A stretch of 19,400 nt of DNA from contig JAHEFU010000023.1 in NCBI GenBank assembly GCA_024645305.1, positions 1 to 19,400 of the forward strand, read 5' to 3'. This DNA comes from Planctomycetales bacterium (GTDB lineage: Bacteria; 4484-113; JAFGCY01). The notes below the pieces were generated by a model. That model was not told the origin of the DNA, did not search any database, and saw only the letters and a program-made list of their open reading frames with translations. Both the position numbers and the translations under genes were made by a program. This document shows, piece by piece, positions 6,996 to 14,509 of the stretch. Numbering within the stretch: position 1 is the first letter of the stretch; every line of letters begins with the position of its first letter.

Positions 6996-8528
6996 ATGAA
7001 CCTGACCATAGATAAACAAGGCAACGAGCCAATATACGAGCAGATCCGCCGCCAGATCGAGGAACTGGTGGCTGACGGCCTGCTCACTGCCGGAACGCGC
7101 ATTCCCTCGGTGCGCCAGCTGGCCGCCTCACTGGGACTGTCCAAGAACACAGTGAGCGTGGCCTACGAAGAACTGGCCGCCCGGCACATCATAGAAACCA
7201 GGCCCGGGAGTGGCACCTTTGTCTGCGCCAGACCCGACGTGGCGATTGGCCGCAACCTGGGCCGCCGCAATGAGATGAGCGGTGACCTGGCGGATTTCCC
7301 GCCGATGCGCTGGGAACCCTACTTTTTCCGCAACGAGTTCTTCGGCATGCTGCCCGGGGCACGCTCCAGCGAGATGATCCGCTTTACCCACAACTACCCG
7401 GATCCTGAGCTGTTCCCCTTCGAGCGCATCAAGCAGGTGGCCACCAACATGCTGTGGAACCCGCAGAGCTTCTTCTTCGACATCTCGCATCCGCAGGGCT
7501 ACCAGCCGCTGGTGGAGCACCTGGAGAAGGAGATGGCCCTGGCCGGCGTTCCGATGGCCGAAGGCCAAAACGACATAATCATCACAGCCGGATTCCAGCG
7601 CGCCCTGTCCCTGATCCTGGACTTCATCGTGCGCCCGGGGCAGAAGGTTGCAATCGAGAGTCCCAGCTATTCCAACCTGCTCAACCTGCTGATCGCCAAG
7701 CAGATCGACTTCCTGCCGGTGCCCGTTGACAACGAAGGCCTGGACACGGAGTTCCTGGCCACAGCGATGGCCCGGGGCGAGGTCTGTGCCGTGATCTGCA
7801 CCCCGGACTTCCATAACCCGACCGCAATCTGCATGAGCCGTGAGCGGCGGGAGCACCTGCTGCGCCTTGCCATGCAGTACCGTGTGCCCATCGTCGAGGA
7901 TGACTGGGGGCGCAAGCTGCGCTTCGAGGGCGAGGAAAACCCGCCCCTGAAGGCCATGGACGATGGTGGCTATGTGATCCACACCGGAAGCTACAGCAAG
8001 TGCTTCATGCCCGGGCTGCGCATCGGCTGGGTGACCTGCCCGGCCGCCATCAGCGAGCCGCTGCTGGATGCCAAGCTGGGAGCCGACCGCGGTGACAGCT
8101 TCTTCCTGCAGGTGCTGCTGCACGACTTCATCATCAAGGGACATTTCGACAAGCACCTGCGCAAATCACAGCGGGAGTACCTGAAGCGGCGGAATTGCAT
8201 GGTTGAAACCCTGGCACGCTGCCTGCCGTCTGGCTGCAGGTACTGTGTGCCGCAGGGCGGATTCACCATCTGGCTGGAACTGCCTCGGCAGATGAAATCC
8301 ATGAAGCTGCTTGAACTCAGCCGGCAGGCTGGCGTGGACTTCGCTCCCGCTCCCTTTGTGATGCCGGACCGCAGGGATGACCATTTCCTGCGTTTGAGCT
8401 TTTCGCGCAACAAACCGGAAGACATCGAGTCCGGTGTAATGACACTGTGCAGCGTAATTGGGGACTGCATGGACAACCCGGACCTGATGGGAGGCCCGGA
8501 AATGAAGTATGAGGACCTGCTGAAATGA
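6996..8528 (+). CDS. MocR-type transcriptional regulator (GntR HTH fused to class I/II aminotransferase)
   Basis: PLP-dependent regulator of 510 residues, the usual MocR length. Residues 1-76 are a GntR winged helix (P-I-Y-E-Q-I-R-R-Q-I, P-S-V-R-Q-L-A, L-S-K-N-T-V, closing G-S-G-T-F-V). Residues about 125-490 are a fold-type I aminotransferase domain. It has H-N-P-T-A, an E-D-D-W segment where E-D-D-Y is common, the S-Y-S-K Schiff-base lysine (K335) followed by P-G-L-R-I-G-W, and L-R-L-S-F-S-R near the C-terminus. The family senses PLP or amino compounds and controls neighbouring genes, but the ligand here cannot be told. The ATG has no strong Shine-Dalgarno sequence; an in-frame TAG just upstream rules out a longer start. 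The stop overlaps the next gene's ATG (ATGA), so the dockerin-like lipoprotein is probably co-expressed and translationally coupled. Confidence 0.93.
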   Translation: MNLTIDKQGNEPIYEQIRRQIEELVADGLLTAGTRIPSVRQLAASLGLSKNTVSVAYEELAARHIIETRPGSGTFVCARPDVAIGRNLGRRNEMSGDLADFPPMRWEPYFFRNEFFGMLPGARSSEMIRFTHNYPDPELFPFERIKQVATNMLWNPQSFFFDISHPQGYQPLVEHLEKEMALAGVPMAEGQNDIIITAGFQRALSLILDFIVRPGQKVAIESPSYSNLLNLLIAKQIDFLPVPVDNEGLDTEFLATAMARGEVCAVICTPDFHNPTAICMSRERREHLLRLAMQYRVPIVEDDWGRKLRFEGEENPPLKAMDDGGYVIHTGSYSKCFMPGLRIGWVTCPAAISEPLLDAKLGADRGDSFFLQVLLHDFIIKGHFDKHLRKSQREYLKRRNCMVETLARCLPSGCRYCVPQGGFTIWLELPRQMKSMKLLELSRQAGVDFAPAPFVMPDRRDDHFLRLSFSRNKPEDIESGVMTLCSVIGDCMDNPDLMGGPEMKYEDLLK

Positions 8529-10645
8529 AGTACCTCTGGAAAGTGATGGCAATGGGGATATTGGGCCTGCTGGCAGGATGCTCCGGCAATGATGGAGCAC
8601 AGGTCAGCCAGAGCGGCATTGAGCTCAGGCCACTCAACGGAACAAGTGCGGCGGCCCTCGTACTTTCCGAGCAGAATGGCCGGACGGTGGTCAAGCTGCC
8701 GGATCTGGGGGAAAGCGGGGCCTTCTTCAGCCTGCAGTTCCCCGCAGGCATGGCACCACAGGACATCCGCTGGCTCGACGACGCGGACCAGCCCGTCAGC
8801 TCAGGCCTGCTGACGATCAGCCACTTCGAGGGCGGCGAGCTGCAGACCGGCGTGCTGGCCCTTGAGGGATCCGCCGGCGCGGTGTTCCGCATGGACTTTG
8901 TCTGTGCGCCCGACCTGAACATCCGCCTGGCCAGCGTCACCGAGGCTGAAATCCGTGAAGAAGTTGTCAACGGACTGGTCTCGCAGTATGATCCGCTGGG
9001 CCGCATGCTGTTGCTGAGCTGGCCGGCCTGGACGCCGGGCGACTATGACCTGAGCGGGATCGTGGGCATCCATGACATCACTCCGCTTGGCCAGCATTTC
9101 GGCAGTGACAACGGCAGCGGGCAGGCCTGGTCCCAGGACGATCCGCTGTGCTGGGTGGATGGCAACGGTGACGGGGTGCTCAACGCCAGCGACCTGAGTG
9201 CCATCGGCCAGCACTTCAATGATGAACTGCTGGGGTTCCGCCTGTACCTGGATGGCAGCCCCTACAACGGGCTGGATGAGACCGTGCTCAACCCCCTGCA
9301 TGGCGACACCCAGGGACCGGGCCTGCCCCGCCGGCACTTCCTGCCCCTGCCGGAGCTGGAAAGCGCTGAGAACCTGGAACTGCGTGCATTGCTGCAGCGG
9401 CATCGCAGCGGTACCGCGGGCGGCAATCCCGACCTCGAGGTCAGCATCCGCATTGACGGCATTGAGCTGATTGACAACGGTGATGGCCTGAAGGCCGGTA
9501 CGCGAGTGATCAAGCCCATAGAGGACATCGCCGGCTACCGTGAAATCATTGCCACGCCGGAGAAGGAAGATTCGGAATCCTCAACTTTCAAGAGCATTCC
9601 CCGCGGCAGCGACCTGCTGCTGGACATCTACTACTCACCGGCCTTCAGTCCGGTGACTGGCACACCGCTCACGGATCCTGGCGACAAGTCAACATCTGCG
9701 CTCGTGACAACCGCCGTGCCCTTCCACCTGCCGGAGCTGCATGGCACCACATATATGAGCGTGGACATCCACTACCTGCCGCAGGGCGACGGCAGCTACT
9801 ATGCGCAGCTGGATGCAGCCATTGATTATGGCAACGGAATCCTGGAGTACAGTGCACTGCTGGACTATGCCGGTGCACTGGTGCAGCGCGACAGCGATGC
9901 CGACGGATCCTTCCTGGACGAACTGAAGTTCCCGGACAGCGACCTGGACTGCATCAGTGACAACTACGCCAGCGAGCTCCACGGAGGCAGCAACGTCACT
10001 CCCACGGGCAACATCCTCGTGCATGGCGTGTTCGACGGCCCGCTGGAGAGCGTCGACTTCGCGAATACGACCCTTGTGATGGCGGAAGAGAGCCAGCAGT
10101 CCTGGAGCGACGGCGTGGAGCGCACGGACCGTACGGTTGTCTTCAGCGAAAACGCCGTGTTCGGCGGCTTCCCGAACTTCTACACCCTGCAGCCCGGCAC
10201 ATACGTGCATATAGAATTGCTGCGTCTGGAGGATGTCTCGGGCAGTGAGCCAGCCAAGAACTGGGCGGAATTCATCCACGCCCTGGACCAGAATTTCAAC
10301 GAGTACTGGGTCCAGGCGAACCTGTCACCCAACAGTGAGGTGGTGGCGATCAATGCCGGCAAGGGCGGTACTGCACTCGATAACAGCTACGCGGAATACC
10401 ACATCGGCATCCGTGACCTGAACACCGGCGAGACCCAGGACATCCTGCTCGGCGAAGTGGGTACCGGTTTCCTTTACGTGGCGTTCTGGCCGGATCACTT
10501 CTACACAATATCGCTGTATGGCTTTGATGATGTCGAGTATCGCCTGGTGCTGCTGGCGGACATTGATTTCTACATGGATCCGGAACAGTTCTGGGACGGC
10601 TTCGGCGACCCGCCGGAGGGCCCGATCGGCGGACCCGGCGTCTGA
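8525..10645 (+). CDS. Large lipoprotein with dockerin-like calcium-binding repeats
   Basis: 706 residues with a lipoprotein signal, L-L-A-G-C (C19). Residues about 173-235 hold two dockerin type I-like repeats. The first begins D-Y-D-L-S-G-I-V-G and the second is a full EF-hand-type loop, D-G-N-G-D-G-V-L-N-A-S-D-L (from D212). Both end in I/L-G-Q-H-F. Dockerins dock onto cohesins in cellulosomes, but such duplicated repeats also occur in many non-cellulosomal secreted proteins as simple calcium-binding units; no cohesin is visible in this window. Residues about 495-580 have the strand order of a divergent DUF5666 domain (opening V-H-G-V-F, then L-Q-P-G-T-Y-V-H-I), a weak match. The start codon overlaps the MocR stop codon as ATGA, an unusual pairing of a regulator with a surface protein. 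The overall role is unknown. Confidence 0.82.
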   Translation: MKYLWKVMAMGILGLLAGCSGNDGAQVSQSGIELRPLNGTSAAALVLSEQNGRTVVKLPDLGESGAFFSLQFPAGMAPQDIRWLDDADQPVSSGLLTISHFEGGELQTGVLALEGSAGAVFRMDFVCAPDLNIRLASVTEAEIREEVVNGLVSQYDPLGRMLLLSWPAWTPGDYDLSGIVGIHDITPLGQHFGSDNGSGQAWSQDDPLCWVDGNGDGVLNASDLSAIGQHFNDELLGFRLYLDGSPYNGLDETVLNPLHGDTQGPGLPRRHFLPLPELESAENLELRALLQRHRSGTAGGNPDLEVSIRIDGIELIDNGDGLKAGTRVIKPIEDIAGYREIIATPEKEDSESSTFKSIPRGSDLLLDIYYSPAFSPVTGTPLTDPGDKSTSALVTTAVPFHLPELHGTTYMSVDIHYLPQGDGSYYAQLDAAIDYGNGILEYSALLDYAGALVQRDSDADGSFLDELKFPDSDLDCISDNYASELHGGSNVTPTGNILVHGVFDGPLESVDFANTTLVMAEESQQSWSDGVERTDRTVVFSENAVFGGFPNFYTLQPGTYVHIELLRLEDVSGSEPAKNWAEFIHALDQNFNEYWVQANLSPNSEVVAINAGKGGTALDNSYAEYHIGIRDLNTGETQDILLGEVGTGFLYVAFWPDHFYTISLYGFDDVEYRLVLLADIDFYMDPEQFWDGFGDPPEGPIGGPGV

Positions 10646-10683
10646 ACCGCGCTGCCCCGCTGAAACAAAGGCCTGCCCTGGGG

Positions 10684-10691
10684 GATAAACT
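10684..10691 (+). promoter_or_regulatory. Candidate -10 element directly before hslU
   Basis: GATAAACT contains the -10-like hexamers GATAAA and TAAACT, ending 8-10 bases before the ATG at 10700. No Shine-Dalgarno sequence is present. TGAAAC at 10661-10666, 17 bases upstream of GATAAA, is a weak -35. The spacing would put the transcript start at or beside the ATG, giving a leaderless mRNA. Confidence 0.35.
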
Positions 10692-10699
10692 AGAGTCCT

Positions 10700-12127
10700 A
10701 TGGCAAGTCAGAACAACAGACCGGGGGCGGACCGGCGCTTCGAGGAACTCACCCCGCGCGAGATCGTGGAACGGCTGAGTGACTACATCGTGGGTCAGGA
10801 TGAGGCCAAGAAGGCCGTGGCCGTGGCCATCCGCAACCGCCTGCGCCGGCTGCAGGTGGACGAGGATCTGCGCGATGAAATCATCCCGAAGAACCTGATC
10901 CTGATGGGGCCGACCGGCGTCGGCAAGACGGAGATCGCCCGGCGCATGGCGATTCTCCTCAAGGCACCCTTCGTCAAGGTCGAAGCCACCAAGTTCACGG
11001 AAGTCGGCTACGTCGGCCGCGACGTGGACAGCATCATCCGCGAACTGACGGAGAACAGTGTGCGCATGCTGCGCCAGGAGCGCATCGAGGAAATCAGCGA
11101 CACCATCACCGGCCGCGTGGTGGAGCGCATCCTGGACTACATGCAGCCCCTGCCGGGCCGTGGCAAGCTGCCCCGGTCCGATGACCCGGAGCAGGCCGCC
11201 CGCCTGCGCCTGCAGCAGGAGGATGAGCTGGAGCAGCTCAAGCGCCTGCGCGAGAAGCTGCGCAAGCGCATCCGCAACGGGGAGATTGACGACGAGAAGC
11301 TGACCATCGAGGCCCGCGAAAGCGGCAACAACATGATGCAGGTCTTCAGCGCCCAGGGGATGGAGGAGATGGGGATGGACCTGCAGAACCTGTTCGGCAA
11401 CCTGACGGACAAGGGCAAGAAGAAGAAGCGCACGACCGTCGGCGAGGCCCGCCGCATCCTGATGCAGGAGGAGGCGGACAAACTGATTGACAATGACGCC
11501 ATCGTGCGCGAGGCCATCGAGCGCGTGGAGCTGGCCGGCATCGTGTTCATTGACGAGATTGACAAGATCGCCCACCGCGAGGGCGGAGGCAGTGGCGGGC
11601 CGGATGTCAGCCGCGAGGGCGTGCAGCGCGACATCCTGCCGCTGGTGGAGGGCACGACCGTGATCACCAAGTACGGTCCGGTGCGCACGCAGCACATCCT
11701 GTTCATCGCCGCCGGGGCCTTCCACGTCAGCCGCGTCAGCGACCTGATACCGGAGTTCCAGGGCCGCTTCCCGCTGCGCGTGGAACTGACGGCGCTCACG
11801 GAGGAGGACTTCGGGCGGATCCTGCGCGAGCCGAAGAACAGCCTGATCCGCCAGTACAGCCAGCTGCTGGCAACGGACGGCGTGGAACTGACTTTCACCG
11901 GCGGGGCGATCTCGCGCATGGCGGCGATTGCCAGCAGGGCCAATGCCGAGAGCCAGAACATCGGGGCACGGCGCCTGCACACGGTGATGGAGAAGCTGCT
12001 GGAGGACATCGCCTTCGAAGCCCCCTATGCTGAAGGCGACAGGAAGATCCGGATTGACAAATCCTTCATTGAGGAGAAGCTCGGCAGCCTGCTGAAGGAA
12101 AAGGACGTCGCGCAATATATTCTTTAG
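10700..12127 (+). CDS. hslU: HslU, ATPase/unfoldase subunit of the HslUV protease
   Basis: AAA+ unfoldase of 475 residues that feeds unfolded proteins to the HslV peptidase in the cytoplasm. Seen directly are the N-terminal T-P-R-E-I-V-E-x-L-S-D-Y-I-V-G-Q, Walker A G-P-T-G-V-G-K-T (70-77), the HslU pore loop G-Y-V-G-R-D (103-108), a charged I-domain insertion (about 115-270), Walker B V-F-I-D-E-I-D-K-I (D285, E286), and the C-terminal tail ending Y-I-L, which in this family inserts into HslV. The chain is about 30 residues longer than E. coli HslU, mainly in the I-domain. HslV normally lies directly upstream; here a lipoprotein gene does, and no hslV is visible anywhere in the window. A -10-like sequence just before the ATG and the lack of a ribosome site suggest its own, possibly leaderless, transcript. 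Confidence 0.97.
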   Translation: MASQNNRPGADRRFEELTPREIVERLSDYIVGQDEAKKAVAVAIRNRLRRLQVDEDLRDEIIPKNLILMGPTGVGKTEIARRMAILLKAPFVKVEATKFTEVGYVGRDVDSIIRELTENSVRMLRQERIEEISDTITGRVVERILDYMQPLPGRGKLPRSDDPEQAARLRLQQEDELEQLKRLREKLRKRIRNGEIDDEKLTIEARESGNNMMQVFSAQGMEEMGMDLQNLFGNLTDKGKKKKRTTVGEARRILMQEEADKLIDNDAIVREAIERVELAGIVFIDEIDKIAHREGGGSGGPDVSREGVQRDILPLVEGTTVITKYGPVRTQHILFIAAGAFHVSRVSDLIPEFQGRFPLRVELTALTEEDFGRILREPKNSLIRQYSQLLATDGVELTFTGGAISRMAAIASRANAESQNIGARRLHTVMEKLLEDIAFEAPYAEGDRKIRIDKSFIEEKLGSLLKEKDVAQYIL

Positions 12128-12682
12128 TCTCCCGTTCACCCAAGGGTTCACGGGTCTGGCACTGCAATCCGGCCAAGCCGGATTGGGTCGGGCTGAAGCG
12201 GCAATGCAGCCTTGGAAGTTGCACCTGTAACCTGCAATCAGCGAGAAGCTTTGCTCTGAGCTCCTTGCAGAGCCGTCACGCTTTCGGCGTGACTTGCTTG
12301 AGCGGGAAGCAGAATCCGATCTGACGCTGCGGCTGGCAAAGTCCCGCCGGAGGCGGGATCGCGTGGAAGCTGCAAATTGAAGTGCTTTGCGGGACGAGGG
12401 ATAGGGGAGCGCGGCCTACAGCCCGCATGTAGCAGCCTGCACATGGCGCGGCTGTTCCGGCACGCAAGGAAATGCCCGCAATCCCTGCCAGGCCAGCGCG
12501 GTACAGGATTACACCGGTTCGTACAGCGGTGCCGCAGGCCGGAGCCGCCGATGACCGGTCTGCCTGGTGCCGGGATTCTGATGCCTTCTCTCCAACTGTA
12601 TGGGTGAATCTCCCCAGAATTGTATTGTGCCGCTTCCAGCCCGGCGGGTATAAATAGAGGTTTGGCCCTGTTGGAGAGACAA
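12128..12682. other. 555-bp gene-free region with a cluster of perfect short hairpins
   Basis: No credible coding region is seen. The first 230 bases hold several hairpins: CCCGT/ACGGG (12131-12154), AATCCGGC/GCCGGATT (12166-12184, enclosed by CTGCA/TGCAG at 12162-12209), GCTCTG/CAGAGC (12253-12273), GTCACGC/GCGTGAC (12275-12293) and TCCCGCC/GGCGGGA (12342-12358). None has a T-tract, so they are poor intrinsic terminators. The rest, up to the promoter near 12625, shows only weak dyads. It could be a structured RNA, a repeat cluster or decayed sequence. It does not match tmRNA, RNase P RNA or a tRNA by eye. Confidence 0.45.
12625..12654 (+). promoter_or_regulatory. Promoter of the seven-repeat lipoprotein
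   Basis: TTGTGC (12625-12630), an 18-base spacer and TATAAA (12649-12654) form a good sigma-70-type promoter. Transcription would start near 12661, about 22 bases before the ATG at 12683. GGAG at 12673-12676 serves as ribosome site. Confidence 0.5.
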
Positions 12683-14359
12683 ATGCCCGTTCGAGTACTG
12701 CTTAGCATTCTACTGGTCCTGTTGTTCACCGGTTGCGCTGCGTCAAGGAACAGTTCAGATGCAGTCCTGCCTGCCGGTCAGCTACAGTCTGCCAGCGGTC
12801 TGCCGACCCTGGCTGACCTGCCGGACAGTCCGGCGGTCAGGCAGTCCAGCAGTACATTTGCCCTGGAGCAGAACGGGGTCGAGGCCGCCACCCAGTCGCT
12901 GACTGCGATCCCCGATGCAGACAAGCTGCTGCTGCCCAGCGGATCCAACTTCACCAGCTGGGGTATCTGGAGCTTTGATGCGGGATACAACTACCCCACA
13001 CAGATAAGTGTGGTGATGAATCTGGCAGGCGAAGACTCGGCCTGGGTTGCACTCTCAAATTATGAAACAGGACGCTGGGAATTCCACGGCCCCTACTCGA
13101 GCGGCATCGCCATCGAGCTGGACAGCCGCTACAAGTCAGCCGGGCGGGGCTTCTCCTGTGCCGTACTCACGGAGGGTGGCAGCAGCGCCACCGTGCAGAA
13201 GCTGGTCCTGACAACCGATGACGGCTGGGAGGTGCTGGACCTGCAGCAGACCCTGGAGGGCAGCAGCCTGTCCCTGCTCAGTGCCGCCATGATTGACAAC
13301 AGGCCCGCCGTGGCATTCCTCAGTCCGGATGGCGTGATTTCCTTCCTGCACGCGGATGATCCGCTGGCTCCCACCCTGGCAGACTGGCCCGCCAGCGCTG
13401 CGGCACTCTTCGGCGGCGTGCAGGAAATGCCGGCCCTGTCCCTGGCGGAAGTCAACGGCAAGCCGGCGCTGGCGTTCATCACGCAGGACGGCTCCTGGAG
13501 TCTGCACTTCGCAGCCAGCACCACCGCGGCAGGAGCCGCCGCTGACTGGCAGCTCAGTCCTTCCAGCATTGACAGCGGGACAGCCTACCAGCCCGAGGTT
13601 TCCCTGGCAGAGGTGCAGGGCAGGCCGGCGATAGCCTTTGTCTCAAGTGCAGATCATCTCGAATACGTCAGGTCAAAGACCTCAGACGGCCTAGGTGCAG
13701 CGGACTGGGATGACAGGATTGTCATTGAAGAAAACGACACCGTCAATGAGCACTTCGACTCACCTAGACTGGTAAACATCCGCGGCAAGCCTTTCGTGAG
13801 TTACCTGCGTAACCCCGGCCAGGTTCTGGCGGTATCCAGCACCGCTGACGGCGGGGGCAAACTGGCGGACTGGAGCAAACCGGACGTCATTTCCCGATGG
13901 CAGGATGGAGACTGGGTTGAGCACAGCACCTTCCTCCACGATGGCAACCCTGTGCATTTCCACATGCATGATGAAAGCGCCTCCGGGAATGACAAGTTGT
14001 TCCTGGTGCTGGCTGACACCTTCCCGACGGAAGAAGGCTGGGAATACCGCCGGCTGGCCCGGGAGTCATACAGCCTGGCAAGTGCCTTTCCGTCAGGCAC
14101 GGAAATCAACAGCCTACCCGCGGTGGCTTACCGAAATTCCTCCAAGCTGATTTATTCATTCACCGATCCTGAGGCCCATCCCCAGAATCCCTACTACGAC
14201 TGGGAACATCAGGAGGTTGATGATGGCAGTCAGCACAGTGCCATCTTTGCAGTGGCGCTGCTGGAAAACACAGAGGGCCAGCCCTGCATCGTTTATTCCG
14301 CATTTGATGACAATCTGCAGCAGCACAGACTCTGGTACGCCGTACGCAGCGAGCACTGA
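12683..14359 (+). CDS. Lipoprotein with shared N-terminal module and seven propeller-like repeats
   Basis: 558 residues. The ATG at 12683 follows GGAGAG and begins a lipoprotein signal (L-F-T-G-C, C18); a longer in-frame ATG at 12620 lies upstream of the promoter. Residues about 87-180 carry the shared module in a divergent form: W-G-I-W, W-V-A-L-S-N-Y-E-T-G-R-W-E-F-H-G-P, and a closing strand K-L-V-L-T-T. From about residue 205 to the end there are seven copies of a motif with a basic/Gly-x-P turn and a hydrophobic strand (R-P-A-V-A-F, K-P-A-L-A-F, R-P-A-I-A-F, K-P-F-V-S-Y, N-P-V-H-F-H, L-P-A-V-A-Y, Q-P-C-I-V-Y), each followed by a second strand. The first four units end in A-D-W. This periodicity points to a seven-bladed beta-propeller of the kind used for binding. 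No catalytic signature is recognised. Confidence 0.82.
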   Translation: MPVRVLLSILLVLLFTGCAASRNSSDAVLPAGQLQSASGLPTLADLPDSPAVRQSSSTFALEQNGVEAATQSLTAIPDADKLLLPSGSNFTSWGIWSFDAGYNYPTQISVVMNLAGEDSAWVALSNYETGRWEFHGPYSSGIAIELDSRYKSAGRGFSCAVLTEGGSSATVQKLVLTTDDGWEVLDLQQTLEGSSLSLLSAAMIDNRPAVAFLSPDGVISFLHADDPLAPTLADWPASAAALFGGVQEMPALSLAEVNGKPALAFITQDGSWSLHFAASTTAAGAAADWQLSPSSIDSGTAYQPEVSLAEVQGRPAIAFVSSADHLEYVRSKTSDGLGAADWDDRIVIEENDTVNEHFDSPRLVNIRGKPFVSYLRNPGQVLAVSSTADGGGKLADWSKPDVISRWQDGDWVEHSTFLHDGNPVHFHMHDESASGNDKLFLVLADTFPTEEGWEYRRLARESYSLASAFPSGTEINSLPAVAYRNSSKLIYSFTDPEAHPQNPYYDWEHQEVDDGSQHSAIFAVALLENTEGQPCIVYSAFDDNLQQHRLWYAVRSEH

Positions 14360-14422
14360 TCGGCAACTTAATGCTTCTTTCCAATACCGGCCTGATCTGG
14401 CCTCTGGCTTGATTGCAGCCTG

Positions 14423-14474
14423 AAGTGTCCCTGTAGATACTGCGAAATGGTGTCTCTTTTGCGGGACACTTTTT
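14423..14474 (+). terminator. Terminator-like hairpin between two lipoprotein genes
   Basis: AAGTGTCCC (14423-14431) and GGGACACTT (14463-14471) form a perfect 9-bp stem followed by TTT. An inner AGATAC/GTGTCT helix fills part of the loop. It lies about 65 bases after one stop and 36 bases before the next start, so it may terminate the upstream transcript or attenuate the downstream gene. Confidence 0.6.
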
Positions 14475-14509
14475 GGGGATATCCTCTGAGCATCAACGGA
14501 GGTGCAGCA

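Noticed and set aside
10325..12151. 608-residue minus-strand frame opposite hslU
   Set aside because: HslU on the plus strand is unmistakable, and the opposite frame is rich in His, Gln, Leu and Ala as expected for a shadow.
12128..12620. tRNA, tmRNA or RNase P RNA gene in the gene-free region
   Set aside because: No T-loop, acceptor-stem pairing or conserved core of those RNAs could be found by eye on either strand.
12238..12729. 163-residue minus-strand frame in the gene-free region
   Set aside because: Irregular composition rich in Arg, Cys and Pro, no ribosome site, and it overlaps the promoter and signal peptide of the 12683 gene.
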